Assembly: GCA_019321725.1 (NCBI GenBank)
Contig: CM033111.1
Span: 1,550,001 to 1,614,000 of the forward strand
Length of the DNA: 64,000 nucleotides
Origin: Paulownia fortunei
Taxonomy: Eukaryota > Streptophyta > Magnoliopsida > Lamiales > Paulowniaceae
Reading direction: 5' to 3'
The notes below the pieces were generated by a model. The model saw only the letters and a list, made by a program, of their open reading frames with translations. It had not been told where the DNA came from and did not search any database. Position numbers and translations under genes: made by a program. This document shows, piece by piece, positions 57,972 through 64,000 of the stretch; position 1 is the stretch's first letter, and each line of letters starts with the position of its first letter.

Positions 57972-59384
57972 GATTTTTCTTTTGTTAAACATTAAAATTT
58001 TTGTGTTGTATATATTTATTTAGTTCAAAATAATTTATATCCATTCAAAATAATTTTGTGTTGTATATGTTCATACAAATACATATATATATATATATTT
58101 ATATAAAAATATATATCAAAATTAATCCTAATTATATTTATTTTTAATCATTGTATAATTTGATTCTTATTCATTATTCTTAATTATTGCAAAGTTAATT
58201 ATTTAATTATTGCATATCATGAATCCTAATTATTGCAATTAATGCATATCACGAATTGTAAATTATTTTCTTAATTTAAAATTATCTAATCATTTTTCAT
58301 AATTATTTCAATATTAAAATTACTTCATTATTATCTAAATTATCGACTAATTAAAATATTTTAAAAAACTTAATCTTTATCTATTTATTACCTAATCATT
58401 GAGCGAATAAAGTTACTATTGAAAATAGCAACTTTGCCTATAGTTGTAAACTCCCTTATTTTATGATAATTTTAAAATAATCATTTAAAAAACAATATTA
58501 TACTGAAAAAGCCACTAAAGTTTTCCTCCAAATAGTCCACATGGCTTTAGTTTGCCTCCATTTAGGCGACATGGTATGCCAACTAGGAGATGTTTCCTTC
58601 AATTTCAGAAAATCCCCAATTTTTCCTCTTTGCATGCAATTTCCAGCGAAATCTAATTTCTTCAGCAATATTTAACCTAAAATTATTAAAAAAAAAAAGA
58701 ATAGTATCCTTAAATTACAAGACTTCAAAATAAAAAAATTGTAATTAAAATTAGGTCAACATATAGAATTTAAAATACAATTTTACATTTTCACACCCGC
58801 CTATTTAACGCACAGTATTTGAAAATATACTTAAAGATTGAAAATTAATTTTTGAGATAGAAGTGTAAGATCATTTTCGCAGCTAAAAGAAAATTCTAAA
58901 CACTACTGATATTTTTCGGGCGAAATCCAAATATCAAATTGGAACAATATAAAGTAGTTTAAAGATTCCAATTTTGAAAACAGGATGACTAAATTGTGAA
59001 GCAATTTCCAATAAACTATGCAAACAAAAGTTGCTGTTTTTAGTGATGAAATTGCAGAACATCCTCAACAATCAGTAGATATGGTATTGACATAAAATAA
59101 CGTCCTGATACATTGAATGTTAATGTCCTGGTACATTGAATGTTATTGTCCTGGGACATCGAATGTGCAAGCAACATGGAAAAATCATTGCAACCATAAT
59201 AATCAGCGAAAGAAACAAATAATGACCTTTGACAAGAAGCTTGAAGTGGCAAAGTTGATGAGTTGGTGCGAAAGTTGTAACCATGGATTCAATCCTCTCT
59301 TCCACTACTTTCTGAATGAGAAATAGACCCCTCAACTTTCCACAATGCAACTATAAGCCTCCATTTGTACCCCACTTGAGTCGG
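57972..59384. other. Spacer upstream of copy D
   Basis: The counterpart of 50616-52029, including the single fold-back arm at about 58520-58730. No gene. Confidence 0.6.
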
Positions 59385-59392
59385 TATAAGTA
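59385..59392 (+). promoter_or_regulatory. TATA-like box, reductase copy D
   Basis: TATAAGTA, 90 bases before the ATG at 59475. Confidence 0.5.
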
Positions 59393-59393
59393 G

Positions 59394-61941
<2,548 letters not shown>

Positions 61942-62661
61942 AAGTACTCAGCTATGAGAACGGCATTACGGGATTAGAATATTGTCATGGAGAGTGGTTT
62001 GACAAATAATCATGGCATATCTTGTAAGTAGTGGTGTTTCAAGTATCGTTTTGGTTATGCTTATATTTGCTAATGTAAATAGAGTTGGGAAAAGTTGAAA
62101 AAATGATTGTGGGATAAAGAATAAACATTTGTAGAAATGTACTACTACGTTGGTAGAAACTTATATATGAAATTATCTTCAGAATTTCTAAGTTTTGAAG
62201 ATTTTACCAAAAAGAGAGCACCCAAAAAACCAAATTTCATAAACTGTTCTTTAACAACATGATCATAGTATCTATACAGACCCCAACATAAGCCAAGAAA
62301 ACTTAATTTTTTGCCACAAACATATTTCTCTTTACATGATTGATTCAATCTATGACATTACGGCAACCTTAACCAGAACTCATATTGATATAGAAGGGGA
62401 TGGCTTAGAGTCCAAGTCCCAAAGCTCGAAAGAGCCCTTAACAAAATCATAGTGTGCTCCCTTCAACAAAAGGGTTTGCTTCACCACAGCTTCCCTCACA
62501 AATGGATAGCTTAACGAGTTTCCGAGTGATATAGTCACTGCTTCCAGTTTGACAAAAGTAGTATTTGAACATCGAAATGAGTGATATATTTATTTTACAA
62601 CTTGTATTATTAATTGAAATTATTATTGCAGAATGGACATTTCTAATGTTTACGATCTCGC
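61942..62661. other. 3' spacer of copy D
   Basis: Identical by eye to the spacers after copies B and C. No gene. Confidence 0.6.
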
Positions 62662-63754
62662 GTGATGACAGTTCTATGTAGACAGACATATCACCGATCC
62701 GAATATGTGTTTTTGGGTACTGTAAATGGCATGCTATCCATTAGACATGAAATTAGATTATTTTGGAGACTCAACGACGGTGATGATGATGCTGATCTCA
62801 GGCTACATTACCGTATGGTTTATATGTTATTTGTCATGGGATTCTATGGCGTTTATAGATGTGGGTATTTTGATATTGATGTCACTTGATTACTGCACTT
62901 GTTGAGAGATGGCATCTCGAGACTCACACATTTCATTTTCGAGTTAGTGAGATGACTGTTACATTGTAGGATGTAGCAGTTATTTGGGGCTTACCAATAA
63001 AGGGAGAGCCCATTATCGGCATGGATATTAAGAGGTTGAGGCTAGAGTGGCAACAGTATTGCCTCTATTATCTAGGATTCACACTCGATGAAAAGCATTT
63101 GTATGGTTCTCTAATATACTGATTGCCATAAGCGATTACCTGATAGCCCATCCGATGACTGATAACATCCCAGATCTTGATGTCGAGAGATATGCTCGAG
63201 GATGTGCATTGATTCTGTTAGGCAGCGTTATGTGCCCGGATACCTCATGCAACAAGATATCATTATTGTATTTACATTACATGGAGTGTATTGCGTATTG
63301 TGATAGATTTAACTGGGATAGTGCAGTCCTCAATTTTTTATTCCGTGAGTTGTGCAGTGCGAGCGGTAGAGAGAGGAAAGATGCTAGTGGGGCCATGCAT
63401 CTTCTAAAGGTAAATTTAATTTCAGTATCTCATATGTATTTATACTTTTATCATGTCATAAATTAGAGTAATTATATTGTGTTTATTTTCTAATTGAATT
63501 GCAGATTTGAGCATGATTGCGTATTACTACTCTGGTACCCAAGCAGTTACGCAACCAGATTAATATGGGATCAGTTATAGGCGATGACGAGCATAAATTT
63601 TTTCATATTCCTCCATATGGTATCTGATATCGCTTGTACTAATTAATATTAAATTATAAATAATATGTATATTTTTTAAATCAACTAGTTCATATATATT
63701 CTCATATGTTATATTGACGTGATTTGTACTATACAGGTGGATACAATGCCATTG

Positions 63755-63788
<34 letters not shown>

Positions 63789-64000
63789 TGAGTCAGTCTA
63801 TTAGGGTCATTAGGAACATTTTTGACAGAATGTCTGATAAGCAGGTAGACGAGCTCATTATTGATTATTTTAATTACATAGCTACATTGTAGATACTAAT
63901 TTAAGGTCGTATGTTTTTGATAGTTTATTTGACAGCTATATAACCTTAATTGGCATGAGATCCAGACTCTTGGAGATAGACATATTACAGATGCGTGGAG
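62662..64000 (+). pseudogene. Plant mobile domain gene relic, copy D (partial)
   Basis: The same decayed PMD gene, cut by the window end. The conserved block YARGCALILLGSVMCPDTSC lies at about 63191-63250 and the CA tract at 63758-63786. Confidence 0.8.

Overview
The window is nuclear DNA of a flowering plant, most likely a dicot and possibly an asterid. It is AT-rich, the genes are far apart and broken by short GT-AG introns, and every recognisable protein belongs to a plant family. No bacterial, organellar, rRNA or tRNA gene was seen. Species cannot be fixed from sequence alone.

Layout. 1-5.7 kb is AT-rich intergenic DNA. 5.9-7.9 kb holds a four-exon galactinol synthase gene (first step of raffinose sugar synthesis) with an RY seed element next to its TATA box. 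9.8-15.9 kb holds a ten-exon, kinase-only type II pantothenate kinase whose last exon runs into a tRNA-like (SINE-like) sequence. 16.6-19.1 kb holds an intronless secreted protein with a plant S1/SPH (self-incompatibility protein homolog) domain fused to a lysine/proline-rich tail of about 650 residues made of a 42-residue repeat; this is the most unusual gene here. 20.9-21.8 kb (minus) is a DUF1645 protein. 28.4-28.8 kb (minus) is a small one-pass membrane protein gene with two frame breaks. 34.1-37.0 kb is nucleoredoxin NRX1 with three thioredoxin-like modules and a DC1 zinc finger.

From 39.8 kb to the window end lies a tandem array of medium-chain reductase genes of the 2-methylene-furan-3-one reductase / alkenal reductase type: one older copy (A, 39.85-42.25 kb) and three near-identical copies (B, C, D) on a 7.36-kb tandem unit that also carries a decayed plant-mobile-domain (PMD) gene. 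Units differ visibly only in microsatellite length; the array is cut by the window end. The spacer between A and B holds a 1.2-kb near-perfect palindrome, one arm end of which recurs at the matching place in the B-D units.

A recurring feature is the loss of single bases in otherwise intact coding sequence (SPH tail, small membrane protein, NRX1, reductase copy A), often in short homopolymers. This looks more like uncorrected sequence error than four independent pseudogenes, and gene models should be read with that in mind. The genes are ordinary unlinked plant genes; apart from the reductase array, nothing suggests that neighbours work in a common pathway.
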